64,000 bases of DNA from Limanda limanda (GCF_963576545.1 NC_083641.1:18871523-18935522), one strand, 5' to 3'. Positions 1-12,970 are shown, counted from the first letter of the stretch. Translations and numbers: made by a program. Notes: generated by a model not told the origin, from the letters alone.

Positions 1-3000
1 AAAGAGTCTTCGTCAAACACGTGTAGGCCGGGCGAGAGGGGCACGGAAGGAGAGCGTTTACGTCTCACAACAAAGTGAGCCTACTGTAAGTCAATATGTC
101 TCCTCAAACCAGTACAAATGTGACAGATTTCATAGCGATTAGACCGGTCTCTTTGATCCCCTGAGAGAATGAGAGGCAGACTTTTCACTCCCCAGTCAAC
201 GGATGTTTTTAAGAGAAACATCTGTTGCTGTACAAATGAGATTACTGTGTCTCTAGCCAGGGGCCTTGTAGGTTATGAATGGTGCTGTTGCTGAAGAGGG
301 GGGCCTGAAAGAGAGCTGAGAAGGATCTTTGTAATAAGCTGTAGCTGGTAGTTAGGGGGTTTAAATCAAATTAAATTGCCTCAGATCCTCGGTATTCATC
401 AACGCTCACCTTCAACTTGTTCGACGGTATCACCACCACCGGTACCTTTGAATCGCTATCTCACATTGATATATCCAATATTTCACCGTGTTGCCAAGCA
501 ACAACTCACCTCAGCCTCTGTAAACTTGTCGGCCGGTGACACAAGGTGATATTTCATCCTGGAGGAGAGAAACAGAGAAGAAGAATTACTGTTTCCATGC
601 ATGACTTTAAGATAAACACTTGTATTTCACTGACCGAGATATGCATTATCTGCACCCAGGGACTTGGTAGTTGATTTACGTTTTTGTATTGAACGACATT
701 AATACATCATTATCTGACTGATGAATTCTTGCGAGAGGCGTCACAGGCCTGAGAGTAATCTCTGCTGTGCATGTGCAGCCTGTGAAGAAAATCACACACT
801 CACTCCTCCTCCCCCAGAGGACGCCTGTTCCTTCTGGGTCAACGACCTTGAAGACGCTAAGAATCCTCTCTTTGGGTCCTTTCCTGACAGAACACAGGTA
901 AAGCTGCCTGTAAGGCTCCTGGAGCAGAAACAAACAGCTGCACTGCACTGACTCAGTTTCAGATGATGATACTGCACATGAGTAAAAAGTCAAAGATTGT
1001 GCACAAGCCAAGAATAGAAGACCAGGTGTCTTTTGTGATGTCTGGTTTTATGCAAAAATACCCCACAAAAAATGTCAGACAATAACTGAGCTTTGACTGA
1101 AACTAAGCAGAAATAAATTATTCAGTTCAGTTAAAACAATACAACAAACCGTACTTAAAAAACGAATTAATTAAAAAAAAAAAAAAAATTAAATTACAAT
1201 ATGAAGGGTTTCCTGTCAAAACCAAGATGTACTGTAGAAAAGGATATTTATATAAAAAGCCCTACTGCTGACATTAGATATGATATTGTCCATTTTGTAT
1301 ACATATGACTTCAAACACAGGATTCACATGTCACACTTGTGAGGAAAGTGTGTGTGAAACTGAAGAGAGATAAGTGAGAGTTTTAGAAAAAGAGAAAGAC
1401 ATTTTCAACCAATGCACAAAAGGAAAAACTTTATTATTGCTTTTCATGGTGTGCCTTTATGACTAAAATGGCTCATAAATACTTACCCAGTAGCAGTTAA
1501 GGTGTCCCTCAGATTGCTCTTATCAATACATGACCAAACTCCATTCTGGTCCATGATTGTAAAAACACGCCAGTGATACTTCTTCAAGGTTTGGTCAGCT
1601 GGTCAGTCATAAATGAGCCCTACCCACACACATGAAGTTTCAACACAGCCTCTGTTCCTCTATGTTCTGTGGGAGGATGCTGGAATAAACCTGGAGAAGA
1701 CCCATGCAAACACAGGGAGAACAAGCAAACTCCACAAGCCAAACTGTGATTCAAACCACTGTCTTGCTGTGAGGGTTCAGTGCGAACCACTGCGCCACTG
1801 TATTGTCTCCTGATGTTATAAAAAGAGTTGAGCTACAAATACTAAATGCAGTGCATCTGGGGCCTGTGCATTATCGTATGTTGCAGCTCCAATGCATTCA
1901 AACTGAAAGCAATACATGATGTGAGTTGCGTTTGAAAACCCATTTTTTAACATTAGTGAGAGCAGTGACATAAATGCTGCACCGCCTCTTGGCATTGTGC
2001 GAATCTTCCACAGTCTTTTATTTTTTATCAGATGATCTCTAAACACAAGACATTGAGAGGAGTGTCCTTCCTTTGTATACAGCTGGGTCAGCTGTCCAGC
2101 ACCTGTTCTGTGCAGACAATAGAGGCCAAGCTTCCCACAGCAGAGAGGCTCGGCCGGGCCCATTTGAAGGACTCTCAATGAGCAGCTCCAAGGAGATGCA
2201 GGCCGAGCATTAAGTGGCTCTGAAGAGTGGATATGATAACCAGATATGCTAATAAATCCTTATCTTACATGAATGGGATTATGACACTGGTGGGGGGGTC
2301 TGGCTGTGCTGGCCCTCTGAAAGCATTATTGCTGATAGACGTCAGCGGTTTCAGCAGCTGTTGAGGCCGCAGCTCATCGCCGGGCGCAATATGACTCGCT
2401 GCCGCTGTGTCTGCAGGAAATGTTTCATTTGACGGGCGTCAAGTGCTAATTCTGTGTCTGGGCACTAACAGAGGTGTAAATTCAAATAATCCACATCCCA
2501 GCTTCAGATGTCCATCCAGTGACTCTTCTCACGCTTTTTTTTCTCTCTCTGCCTTGTTGCTGCAGTCTAAGCTCTGACAATATACAGAAGGGAGAATAAT
2601 AAAAGCCACAGAAAAAGACCACGTGTAAACATAGCAACGCTGAATTAAAGACTTGGAGGATGTGTGTGTTAGTGCAGCTGTCCTGCTCTGTAACACATTG
2701 TGCCAGATGATAGAACTGCACTGACGAGACACGTTTTGGGGTCTAACAACATATTCAAGCTTATTCTGTTAGAACCCTGAGACTGAAGAGTGATGCAATG
2801 AACCAGCTGTGAGAAAGACTTAAAGGCAAACATGCATGGACCACATGACCATCAACCATGTTCAGAGATCTGATCCAGGGACACTATGACTAACAAGATT
2901 TAGTGCAAACCCCTCAGGGTAAACATGTGTAAACGGGTATTTCAGGAAGTCTCTACAGTATGTCTCACATTCACATTCACACACTCTCTGAGTACATTAA

Positions 3001-3817
3001 TAACCTACTCTCGACTAATGGAATGAAACATCTTTTTAGCATGTTTAAGCATTCTATCGAAATCCATTTTAACTTTATATTACTAAGTGGTGTTTTATTC
3101 TACTTCTCAGGCCCTGATGTCCAACAGTTGCTTCACAAAGATGTCAAGCCTGCTGATATATCATTTTATATCCTTAATTCTTTATAAGTGGTAATTTCAC
3201 AACATGTAGGCCTAAAGTTGCAAACAGCTTTTGAAGCTTTGAGCTATGAGTTAATTTTTGAGTTAATGGGGTCAGTAAAATTGACTTTGAAGTTTATGTT
3301 TTTAAGTTGTAGAATTGTTTATCTTTAAAAAATGGCATTCAAAAAACGAATTAATGTTGACTTTTTGCACGCCTCCAGAGAAACACATTTTTACATATGC
3401 ACAATATGTTTGGCTCTGTTTTTTTGTCACATTTTACATCTTCACTTAAGTGTATTATTATGAACTTATGTTACTGATCATTTGCAAAGAATTTACCTTT
3501 GACTATACTTCCATAATTAAACAATGTGTTTGAAACTACTGGAAATGTGTGTTTGTCCAGAAGAAGGGAAATGTAGCTGATGTAATTTGCACAGACAACT
3601 TCACTTTGTGGTATTCAAAGCTCTTATAAAAACATGACAAGTCGATCTCAAAAAATATATTCAATATAACGCAAGGTAATTAATCAGAAAATAATTTAAT
3701 ATCAATATATTTCTATAGATAGATTTCTTTTGTGAACGTTGAAAGCAGCAGACTCGAATTGTCACAGGGGGAATGATCTCTCAGTTCAGGTTCCTGATGC
3801 AGGTGCTGTTGATGTCT
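1..3817. other. Intergenic region left of the fucosyltransferase, no gene seen
   Basis: No open frame here looks like a recognisable protein; those present are short and lack domain motifs. The stretch is mostly AT-rich unique sequence. It contains a poly-A run near 1170-1190 and a degraded fish-type interspersed repeat at about 1660-1805, listed separately. The 3' untranslated region of the minus-strand fucosyltransferase should extend leftward from 3817. The nearest hexamer reading AATAAA on the minus strand that I noticed is near 3092, but I cannot place the real 3' end. Confidence 0.6.
1660..1805 (-). repeat. Degraded fish interspersed repeat (SINE-like)
   Basis: The stretch contains a string of phrases that I recognise from an abundant fish repeat: a 'tgtgggaggatgctgg' head, 'acacagggagaacaagc', 'aaactccacaagcc', and an end reading 'gcgaaccactgcgccactg'. 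The orientation is inferred from the usual way the family is written. It is diverged and has no coding capacity. I cannot name the family without a repeat library. Confidence 0.5.
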
Positions 3818-5020
3818 TCATGAGTAGAACCAGCTCGTCAGGTCTTTGACCACCTCAGTCCTGCCCAGGCTCGTCCTGGTCGCCCTGCAGGCGGTGCAGT
3901 AGTGCTCAGCCCACAGGGGGGGCCGGTGCATGCTGTAGCTCCCCCTCCAGTCCAGGTGGCGCCGGAGCCGGCCCGGGTTCAGCCTCAGCATCAGCAGGTA
4001 CCGAGCCAGACCCCGCACCGTGGGGAAGTCGTCCACGTGGATGAAGGCCTCCGGGGGCAGGAAGCGCTCGTAGTTCTTCCGGTCCGGACCCAGGACCACC
4101 GGCACCGCTCCGGCCAGCACCGCGTTCCACAGCTTCTCCGTGATGTAGTCGGTGTGCTGCGAGTTCTCCAGCGCCAGGTAGAACTGGTAGCGCCCGATCA
4201 GGCGCGCCAGGCCGCCCGGACCCCCGTCCTCCGGAACCGGACGACCCGCGTTCCCGTACACATCCACGTGCACGTACCTGCGGAGCTTGCGGTAGAAAGC
4301 CACGCGAGCTTGCGTGTCGGCCCAGTTGCTGATGACCCAGGCCACGAGGCGGGGCCGGCGGAGCTGTGCGGGGGACGGTGCGTGAAGCTGGTGCGTGAAG
4401 CGGTCCGGGGTCGTCCTGGTTCTACGCAGGCGCGGGATGAGGAACCCGTACGGCAGGAACACATCCGAGTCCGCCCGGTAGCTCATGGTGAGGTTGAACA
4501 GCCCCTCCAGGCGCCACAGGGCGGGGGTGTGCGCCGGGGACTCGTAGTTCATCCAGATCCACTTCTGATCCACCGGACGCGGTTCCGGTGGCAGCTCCGC
4601 GGAGCCGGTGGCGACCTCCCGGTGGTGCACCAGCACCGCGTCCGCATCCGGGTACGAGCTCCGGTCGTCGGTGATCGTGCACCCGTGGATCTGGAAGAGC
4701 GCGGAACAGTCCGGGAGCTTCTGGCGTCGGCCGAACGGATGATTCCAGACCAGGAGCGTCACCGCGCGGTTCTGCTCGGACCCGACCGGCTCCAGCGGGA
4801 ACGGGTCCGGGAGGCAAAGCAGGCAGAGTCCCATTAATAACAGAAAGCCAGCGGTGGCCACGCACGCACTGTGGGTTCTTCTGTAAACAAAGCTGCACCA
4901 CATCTCTCCCACCGGGACCACCCGACCCGGAGCGCGTCTCCTGCACTCTGCAAAGTTTACAAACTTCTTCTCAGAGTCGAGCTTGGTCCTGTGTCCACAA
5001 AGACGTTTAGTCGCAAACAT
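3818..5020 (-). CDS. Alpha-1,3-fucosyltransferase, GT10 family (fut4/fut9-like), single exon
   Basis: This is an uninterrupted 400-codon frame. It encodes a Golgi type II membrane enzyme of glycosyltransferase family 10, which moves fucose from GDP-fucose to the GlcNAc of N-acetyllactosamine chains (Lewis x type products). Seen: a hydrophobic anchor at residues 52-70; the acceptor-side motif VWNHPFG at 91-97; the cysteine pair C105/C114; WIWMNYESPAHTP at 154-166; an N-glycosylation site NLT at 176-178; YRADSDVFLPYG at 181-192; the donor-binding block ENSQHTDYITEKLW at 285-298 followed by AGAVPVVLGPDR; and a C-terminal CTAC at 375-378. The wording is closest to FUT4, with FUT9 next, and I do not assign an orthologue. 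Start choice: Met1 (5020) gives a 51-residue cytoplasmic tail in a weak context. Met40 (4903) has G at -3, leaves about 11 residues before the anchor as is usual in the family, and may be the true start. The frame is intact. The surrounding DNA is much poorer in GC, which is common for intronless fish fut genes. Confidence 0.93.
   Translation of the reverse strand: MFATKRLCGHRTKLDSEKKFVNFAECRRRAPGRVVPVGEMWCSFVYRRTHSACVATAGFLLLMGLCLLCLPDPFPLEPVGSEQNRAVTLLVWNHPFGRRQKLPDCSALFQIHGCTITDDRSSYPDADAVLVHHREVATGSAELPPEPRPVDQKWIWMNYESPAHTPALWRLEGLFNLTMSYRADSDVFLPYGFLIPRLRRTRTTPDRFTHQLHAPSPAQLRRPRLVAWVISNWADTQARVAFYRKLRRYVHVDVYGNAGRPVPEDGGPGGLARLIGRYQFYLALENSQHTDYITEKLWNAVLAGAVPVVLGPDRKNYERFLPPEAFIHVDDFPTVRGLARYLLMLRLNPGRLRRHLDWRGSYSMHRPPLWAEHYCTACRATRTSLGRTEVVKDLTSWFYS
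3870..4960. other. GC/CpG-rich block coincident with the fucosyltransferase
   Basis: CG dinucleotides are dense across the fucosyltransferase coding region and drop sharply on both sides. The high GC also opens long spurious frames on the other strand. This is seen directly. Whether it acts as a CpG island with regulatory function is not shown. Confidence 0.6.
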
Positions 5021-6529
5021 CCGGGCCAGAGTCTATAGTTCCTGCTGCACCCTCTTGCCCTACTTTTAAAGTTATTACCTGAGCAGATAAACTCAATGCT
5101 GGGTTAATTATCACAGTAACCTCACACGGTCCACTGCACCAAGTGTCTCCCAGCATTGTTGTCTCCTGCCTGCCTTCCCCTGACCAGCGTTGGTGGTTGA
5201 TTTCAAGTCGCCTTCTTGGTCAAAACAGAGTGAGACCCATTTAGCCCCTGTGCTGTACGTGTGCTCAAACATGTTGGACGTGGCACTGTTGGTCTGGAGT
5301 TCCAGTCACTGGAGAATGGGGCCTTTGTGAGGCCTGCTGCCTCCCAGGCTCTTGGTTGAGCAAAAACATTCGCAGCAGGGAGGAGTCCCTGCTGATGAAA
5401 TAACCAAGACTCGTCCTCTCCTTACTTTTAAAAACAAGACGTGTTTTCATTCAGCTCCTGAATTGGACTATTTTAGAATAAAAGCACTTTATGATGGAGG
5501 ACAAGGGTCAAATCTCAAGTTATGGCCAATAAACTCACACTGAATGAAATAATCCATCAGATCTTTTTGGTTGAGTGTTCACAACTTCAGGTATGAAAAC
5601 ACACACACAAGGCCTCCCTCTGATCCTCATGCACACGCTACGCAGGCCCCTCACCACCAGGTGTCTCCATACACAAGCACAAAGCAGCCTGTGGAGTGCA
5701 GTGACATTAGGACTCATCATCTCCAAACGTACATGTTTAATTTGTCCAATGAATAAACATTTCAGCCGGATATTAGTCATGCAGCGGCGAGGCTTTGAAA
5801 AGGTTTGTCTCTGATGTTTTATTTATCAGCTATGACCCAGCACAGCAGCTCCCTCTAACCAGAAATTGTTAATGTTAATAAATGATTCAGTTTTAATTTG
5901 GTGCTCCAACCTAAACAAATAGGATGAGGGGGGGGGGGAATAAGCCCTGTGATAGTGGCACTACCTGTGTAAAAATGGATCAGCTGCCCAGGTTGTTTGC
6001 CTGCATGTGGATGAATTCTGATCAGGAACTCATGAAAAAATGATGAGACGACAGGGCCGGAGATGCTGCAACTGTGAGCTCTGGTGGGCAGAGAAAACAC
6101 GCCGTGACCGGGACAACATTATTTCCCCCCACAGACACACGAGTATGTCATGAAGTCTGAATGTGAGTGAAGAAGAAGAAGGGGGGGTAAAAATGGCAGA
6201 CAGGGAAGAGTGGGAGGAGATGAAGCAAGAAGCATGTGTGTCTTCTTCTCCACTGGGTCCTCCTCCTTCCTGTTACATCCATTCACTTTTCTGCACCGTG
6301 GTGGAGCAAAAAAAAAAAGGGAAAAAGAAAAGCATTTCTTTGTGTATGCTGGTGTGCGTGTGACTAGTTATCCCCATAAGAGGTTTTGTATTCTTTCTGC
6401 ATTATTTATCCTCCCTTTCATCTGAACAGTTCTATTTTCAGCCGATCATTTAATGTCCTGCCCGGGGTTATCTTGTGTTGGGAAGAAACACAGCAACTCA
6501 TAAGTTATGGATACATGCTGAGGATCCAC

Positions 6530-6532
<3 letters not shown>

Positions 6533-6600
<68 letters not shown>
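6533..6600. repeat. (CA)n microsatellite, about 34 units
   Basis: An uninterrupted AC dinucleotide run, seen directly. Open frames across it are repeat artefacts. Confidence 0.97.
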
Positions 6601-6605
<5 letters not shown>

Positions 6606-6959
6606 TGTCTTTCCTCCGAGGTGAGTGAGGTCAGGAAATGACACAATGAAGAAGGAGTCTTGTTTATCTTCTTCCAGTTCAGCTTTTTAATTGTTTTTAA
6701 TCCTATGCAGTACTAAAACATGCAAATGCTGCTGGAAAGTGTGCTATAATTAAAGCTGGGCTGATTGGTGATATGGTGACATTTTGTTCGGCTCAAATTA
6801 CAGCCGTGGAGACGCACAATGCTTGGCATTTATGTTCGCTTCATCCTTTCTTCCTCTCCCTCGTGCAAGAAAATAACTTTTTTGTTGTCAAGCTTTGCCA
6901 TTTGCTGTCGCAGAAAGAAGGATTGAAAGAAAGAAAGGAATACGGAAGAATGAAAAAAG

Positions 6960-7110
6960 AAAACAGACTTGCTATATTTCATAACGGCCTTGGGAGCAAT
7001 CTTTTAATGATAGATTGATTGAGAGAGAGAGGGGGAGAAAGAAAACATTCCCTTTAGATTTCATAATGGTCTTGGAATTCATCTTTGGATGATAAATATA
7101 TAGATAGATA
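6960..7110. repeat. Diverged local direct duplication, period about 84 bp
   Basis: A segment reading 'atatttcataacggcctt' near 6973 is echoed near 7059 as 'agatttcataatggtctt'. Both are followed by a matching 'atctttt..tgat' stretch and preceded by AG-rich sequence. There are two diverged copies and no coding content. Confidence 0.5.
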
Positions 7111-7211
7111 AATAGATAGCCTCACTTCATTTTACTTTTTGTTTTTATTATAGTTTCAATATGTTTTACATTTGTATTATTTTGTTCTTTGTTTTTTAAT
7201 CTATATTAGGT

Positions 7212-7259
7212 GCACACAGGATATTTCGCATCTAAAACACTGCACAATATCCTGTGTGC
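7212..7259. repeat. Perfect 14-bp inverted repeat (hairpin) with 20-nt loop
   Basis: The left arm GCACACAGGATATT (7212-7225) is the exact reverse complement of the right arm AATATCCTGTGTGC (7246-7259). A short GCA/TGC match inside the loop (7228-7230 with 7241-7243) could lengthen the stem with a bulge. The role is unknown. It could be a foldback remnant of a small DNA element or a small-RNA-like hairpin. Confidence 0.8.
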
Positions 7260-7659
7260 CATGTGTTCTTTTTGACTTTGATTCAACTTTCATACACTAA
7301 CCTAGAGCAGCACTATTCATTTTGTTGTGTTTTGTGTAGATTTCTGTATTTACACTGAAGGAACTTTAGAATAATAACAAAATAATACTACACTTTAGAA
7401 TGATGACACACACAAACTGTATATTTTGTGTATCTTTTGCCCATTTTCCAGATTTGTGTTTACTTCTACCCTGCTGCCTCTGAAAGGTGATGACAGCGTG
7501 TATCACTGCGCATCAGTGTTTTTCTGGGTGTGTGAATCATACCAGCACAGAGAGGAGCGTTCAGTTTTTGATGGGACCCCCAGGTCTTCACTCATCTTCC
7601 CTATTGATTTTCTCTTGCCTTCCTTTTTGCACTCCCAGGGGACGGGATGTCTCAATTGG

Positions 7660-7800
7660 TCCCGGCCTGTAAAGGAGAGCGTGAGCGATAGAGAAACCGA
7701 TAGAAGACGAGGGAAAGAAAAAAATAGAGAGAGAGGGAGAGAGAGAGAGGGAAAAAAAACACACAAATGAAGGGAGAGAGAACGTAGAGGAGGAAGAGGC
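7660..7800 (+). repeat. Purine-rich GA tract
   Basis: A nearly pure A/G stretch with GAGA runs on the plus strand. It is low complexity and is the reason for the arginine/glutamate-rich spurious frames nearby. Confidence 0.8.
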
Positions 7801-8756
7801 AGGAGGGGCCTGCGGGCGCCCCGATCACTGAGGCCCTCTCTGACCCCTGACCTTGATCATGACCTCAGAGGTTACCCCAGAGGTTAGAGGTTGTGTGAAA
7901 GTGCCACTGCGGCGATTCACTCCACTGCTGGGTGATGATGATCTTATACCGCCTCCCCAGCCTGTCTGACATGATCAGTGTTGCTCTCTGCCCGCAGCTC
8001 CCAAGGGCCACACATCCATCTCTAACCTGGCCACACAAGGCCCACTAAGAGCACCTTACAGGCAGAGTCAGTGAGGAGGAGGGACACAAGCAGAGAAAAG
8101 AGGGAAAGCTAAAGGACAGAAAGGCTGTTTTATTATTTTTTTACCCTGTAGCTCAGTCAAGATCCTTTTTTTATAGCAGCACTGACACAAAGAACATGGG
8201 TTTATATTACTCTGTTAAAACTTCAACTAAATATACTGATCGGATGAGACTAAATTTAAATTTGAGAGCCTCACGTTCCTCCTGCTGTCCTTGTCATGAG
8301 CAATTCATGCCATTTGTTCTGCTCTTTAATTTTACAATATAGTGTAATAAAAAGAAAAGTGCAGGGGGGGGAAGCCACACAAGTCATTCATGCCAGACGT
8401 GCACAAGCGTCTATAGCAGGAACATAATAATTTGTAGGTGGATTGATAGCTTGGTCTTTTACCTGTTCCGACTTATACTGCAGACCTCCCCATGCTTCAA
8501 AGTAAACCAGAGCTGTGAGTTGAAATGCAGGTCTGACAGTATAAAATCAAATGATTATAAATGGTCTCAACAAAGACTGCATTCAATTTTTATATTAAAT
8601 TGTTATTTTACTGAATAAAATCGAAACAAATTTCTGTGTCAATCAGAGTTTTATTAAAGGTTTTAGCTGAAAGATTTCTTCTGTTTTAGGCATGATTTGA
8701 ATCATGTTCAAATTTAGTTCAAATTGTACCACGATAAATTATGGGCTCTACTTTTT

Positions 8757-9000
8757 ACCCTGCTAAGGAGTTTATGTTTGTTTGTGAGCAAATTACACAA
8801 AAACCTGTGGATGGATTACCACAGAACTGTTTGGGTCAAAGAAGAACCTTTACAATTTTGGTGTAGCTCTGAATCAGGGGGCAGATCCAGTAATTGTTTT
8901 ATATCACTTTCTTTAACAGTGCGAGATACCCCATGTTTTCTTGTTGTTGATAGTTCACAGATTTCCCGTGGAATCATTCATAGACCTTGATGGAAAAAAT
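8757..9000 (+). repeat. Fish interspersed repeat, copy 1 (5' part, truncated)
   Basis: This starts with 'ccctgctaaggagtttatg' and continues through 'attacacaaaaacctgtgg', 'ggattaccacagaact', 'aagaagaaccttt', 'attttggtgtagctctg' and 'cactttctttaacagtgcgag'. The same series of phrases occurs in three other places in this window, one of which retains inverted termini. I recognise it as a widespread teleost non-coding repeat but cannot name the family. The 3' part is missing. Confidence 0.7.
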
Positions 9001-10389
9001 ATAATTAAATTGAACTGAGAAAAGCAACCACATTATCCCGTCAATATTTTTTCATTCAGAGTGACAGAATGATTACGTGTACAAGCCGGTTTATATTACT
9101 GAGGGGATTACAATGCCCTGGGTTGAATAATCTCATACAAATATTTCTAGATACAAATGCCATGAATCTTAGAGCTACTTTCAGATGTTATCACTGATTG
9201 ATAAAATAGTGTCGAGTACTTTCGTTTTTTATAAGTCATAACAACCTTGCGGTTACAAAAATACATCATGTTTGTTTTAGTTGTGTGTTTTGTGTGTGTG
9301 TGAATGTCAGACAAAAATACAACAACGTATGATAGAACACTGAAGAGCTGCTCAGCTGGTTTGGATTATCAGAGACCTGTATTTCTGGTTGGGCTTAAGG
9401 ACAGGTAGCGTCACAAGACAAGCAGGCCGAACCATGAAAACACGGATAAACATGGTGGAAACAGGAATAGAGATGAGGGGATTAAACACACGGATCCATC
9501 AGTTCATTAACACGTCTGTTCAGCAGAGTATTTATCACACACGGTATCTTAGTGCAGATCGATCGCTCCTTTAACAGTCTTCTTAAAGAAAAACACAACA
9601 TGGTTACAATGGCAACAACTCACGCCAAAACAAATACGAAATAATGCATTTTTTCATAATGATTTTTTCAAAGCAGCTCTCCCAGTTTGAGTGATTGAAT
9701 GCAAAGTGAGTCGGTACATTTTGTTAAAAGCTTGTGCCTGGGTGTGAAGGGAGATTTAAAGACTTTAATTCACTGCATTATGTCAATAAATGAAGTATAA
9801 AATAAGGCAAAACCACTTAGGCTGCATGTCAGCCGAGCACTGAGCGCCATTCATACTGAGGGAGGAGGGAGACGCAAAATCAAATCAAGTAATGACCTGC
9901 AAGTTGAGCTGATTCAAAGCACTAAAATGGCCACCTTTGTATCCCATCCAGCGAGGCCTCATTATCTATGGCAAATTCTCATGTTATTTTAAGTGAACGT
10001 AATTCAAGTGCAGTGGCTGTAAAGAAATGAAAATGATTGGAGGGGGGAAAGGAAAATAAAAGCTATGGAATATTTTTGGCAAAGTTGGAGCTGATACAAA
10101 GGGTGTAGGGTCCAGAGCTCCACAGTGTGACTTCAGGCGTGGACTTTCCACACATCCAGGCCTCGCAACGTGCTCGACCAGTCAAATTTAGGAAGCCACA
10201 AAGTGCTAAAAATGAAAACAATGTGCACAGCAGATGTGTAAACCCGATAGACCTGTGCAGCCGGGCTCTGGCGTGGAGGCCGAAGCTGAGGTGAGACGAG
10301 TTTTTAAGGTGCACAAGGCTGCATACAGCTTGACACAGGAATTACCAGTACTCCCTGTATACAGTGAGATTAGAAATTCTTTGCATATC

Positions 10390-10540
10390 CCTCCGAGGCA
10401 CATGCACACACTGAGGGGGTCAGAGGACATGGCCAGCAGGAGGGACGCCTCGGGAGCAGCCAGGGTTCAGTGCGTCGCTCAAGGTCACTTCAGGGAAAGA
10501 TACGTATGCACACTGACACTGTAACCACCGGGCTGCCCCT
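10390..10540 (+). repeat. Possible SINE-like repeat fragment
   Basis: The string 'ggttcagtgcgtcgctcaag' followed by 'gtcacttca' and ending in 'aaccaccgggctgcccc' resembles the tail of a common fish repeat. A related phrase ('attgccttgctcaaggacac') recurs near 41860. It is diverged; family not named. Confidence 0.4.
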
Positions 10541-10931
10541 GCTGCATTAATGACTTGACTCGATTAACAACACAGCTATCTGATTTGATTAACTAATCTG
10601 TTTAATAAGTGTGTTGCAATAGGAAGCCTTAACTGACAATATCAGGCTTATATTCTCTTAATCTAATAGTTGCAGAATGAAAAAATCATGAACCGGGGGA
10701 AAATACCAAATCGAAGTCCATTCCATCTTTTACCAATTCTTTAGATGGCCAAGTTCAGCAGGTCCTCTCCAGCGAAGCTTTGTTGCTTATGCAAATAACA
10801 GATGTATTTTTTATTAAGAATTTGTGTTGAATGTTCTGTCTTATCGGATGGTTATACTTTTAGTTTGGATATTTTCATTCAAATGATGTAATTTACCTTC
10901 TGATCAATAAAGTATATATATATATATCTTT

Positions 10932-11064
<133 letters not shown>

Positions 11065-11463
11065 AATTTGTCTACTTTTAGATTATATTATATTTATTTT
11101 CTACTAAAAGATCTACTAAAAATCTTTACTTGTGTCTTAACTTTTACTTGTAAAAATACAGAAAAACTAGAAACAAACTCCAGGGAGGCGATTTTCATAG
11201 ATTTATGTGTTATTTTTTGTCAGCATTAGTTTAATGTTTTGACAAAAATCCATGTGGTCATGGTACATTCTTATTAATAATTCTGTCATTTGTTTAATTT
11301 GAAGGAATATTGATTGTTGATAGAAACAAATCATTAGATATTAAAATCCTGTTCTGGCACACACGTCATAGGAAACTGGTCCTGAATTCAATGCTTCCTT
11401 GGTGGGATTTTTTTTATTTTTTTACATATGGCTTCCAAGTAGCCTGCTGGCATTAATTCTGTG

Positions 11464-11631
<168 letters not shown>

Positions 11632-12049
11632 GTGTCAATTTGTCAGTGTGACTCATATTCTACTAAAAATCTTTACTTGTGTCTTAACTTTTACTTGTAA
11701 AAATACAGAAAAACTAGAAACAAACTCCAGGGAGGCGATTTTCATAGATTTATGTGTTATTTTTTTTGTTGGAGCGTAACACAACAGTCAGCATTAGTTT
11801 AATGTTTTGACAAAAATCCATGTGGTTGCACTGAAAAGAAAAAACAAGTACATTCTTATTTCTAATTCTGTCATTTGTTTAATTTGAAGAAACATTGATT
11901 GTTGATAGAAACAAATCATTAGATATTAAAATCCTGTTCTGGCACACACGTCATAGGAAACTGGTCCTGAATTCAATGCTTCCTTGGTGGGATTTTTTAA
12001 ATTTTTTTTACATATGGCTTCCAAGTAGCCTGCTGGCATTCATTCTGTG

Positions 12050-12169
<120 letters not shown>

Positions 12170-12913
12170 GTGTCAATTTGTCAGTGTGACTCATATTCTA
12201 CTAAAAATCTTTACTTGTGTCTTAACTTTCACTTGTAAAAATACAGAAAAACTAGAAACAAACTCCAGGGAGGCGATTTTCATAGATTTATGTGTTGTTT
12301 TTTTGTTGGAGCGTAACACAACAGTAGGCATTAGTTTAATGTTTTGTCAAAAATCCATGTGGTCATGGTACATTCTTATTTATAATTCTGTCATTTGTTT
12401 AATTTGAACGAACATTGATTGTTGATAGAAACAAATCATTAGATATTAAAATCCTGTTCTGGCACACACGTCATAGGAAACTGGTCCTGAATTCAATGCT
12501 TCCTTGGTGGGATTTTTTTTCTTTTTTTTTACATATGGCTTCCAAGTAGCCTGCTGGCATTAATTCTGTGTGATCTTTGCTCTCCCTCCTGCACAACACA
12601 TGACCAACCGAGCTGACACACACAAAACCTGGCGCTCGGCTACTCTAGGCATTCCAACGTGATACAAATCTAGAGTTATTTAAAAAACCAGCTCGGTTAT
12701 TTACCTGTAATATCACAGTGTTGATAAAATGCTATTTAAGCAATTATAATGGCGTTATTAAGGCGACACTCCCGCAAGTCGACTCCGCTCCGCACGCCGG
12801 CTGCTCCCGGGCGGGCGGGGTTTGTGGTCCGGTCCGGGTGTTCCGGCCGCCCGGTCCTCTCCACTGAACTCCAACCCCCGCGCTCTCTATCAGCATCTCA
12901 TTCCTGTCTCAAT

Positions 12914-12970
12914 ATGTCTCAAGATGGCGGCCAATGCAGGATCGATGTTTCAATATTGGAAGCGCTTTGA
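12914..12970 (+). promoter_or_regulatory. Upstream ATG frame overlapping the cux1 start
   Basis: An ATG at 12914-12916, ten bases before the cux1 ATG, opens a +1-shifted frame that runs past the cux1 start and stops at TGA 12968-12970. The same frame is open back to another ATG at 12749. If the transcript begins upstream, ribosomes initiating here would miss the cux1 start. The main ATG has the stronger context (A at -3, G at +4). Confidence 0.5.

Noticed and set aside
3902..4837. Long 311-codon open frame on the plus strand across the fucosyltransferase
   Set aside because: It is the complement of a GC-rich coding region. The Arg/Val/Pro/His composition shows no domain, and the minus-strand frame has clear GT10 motifs.
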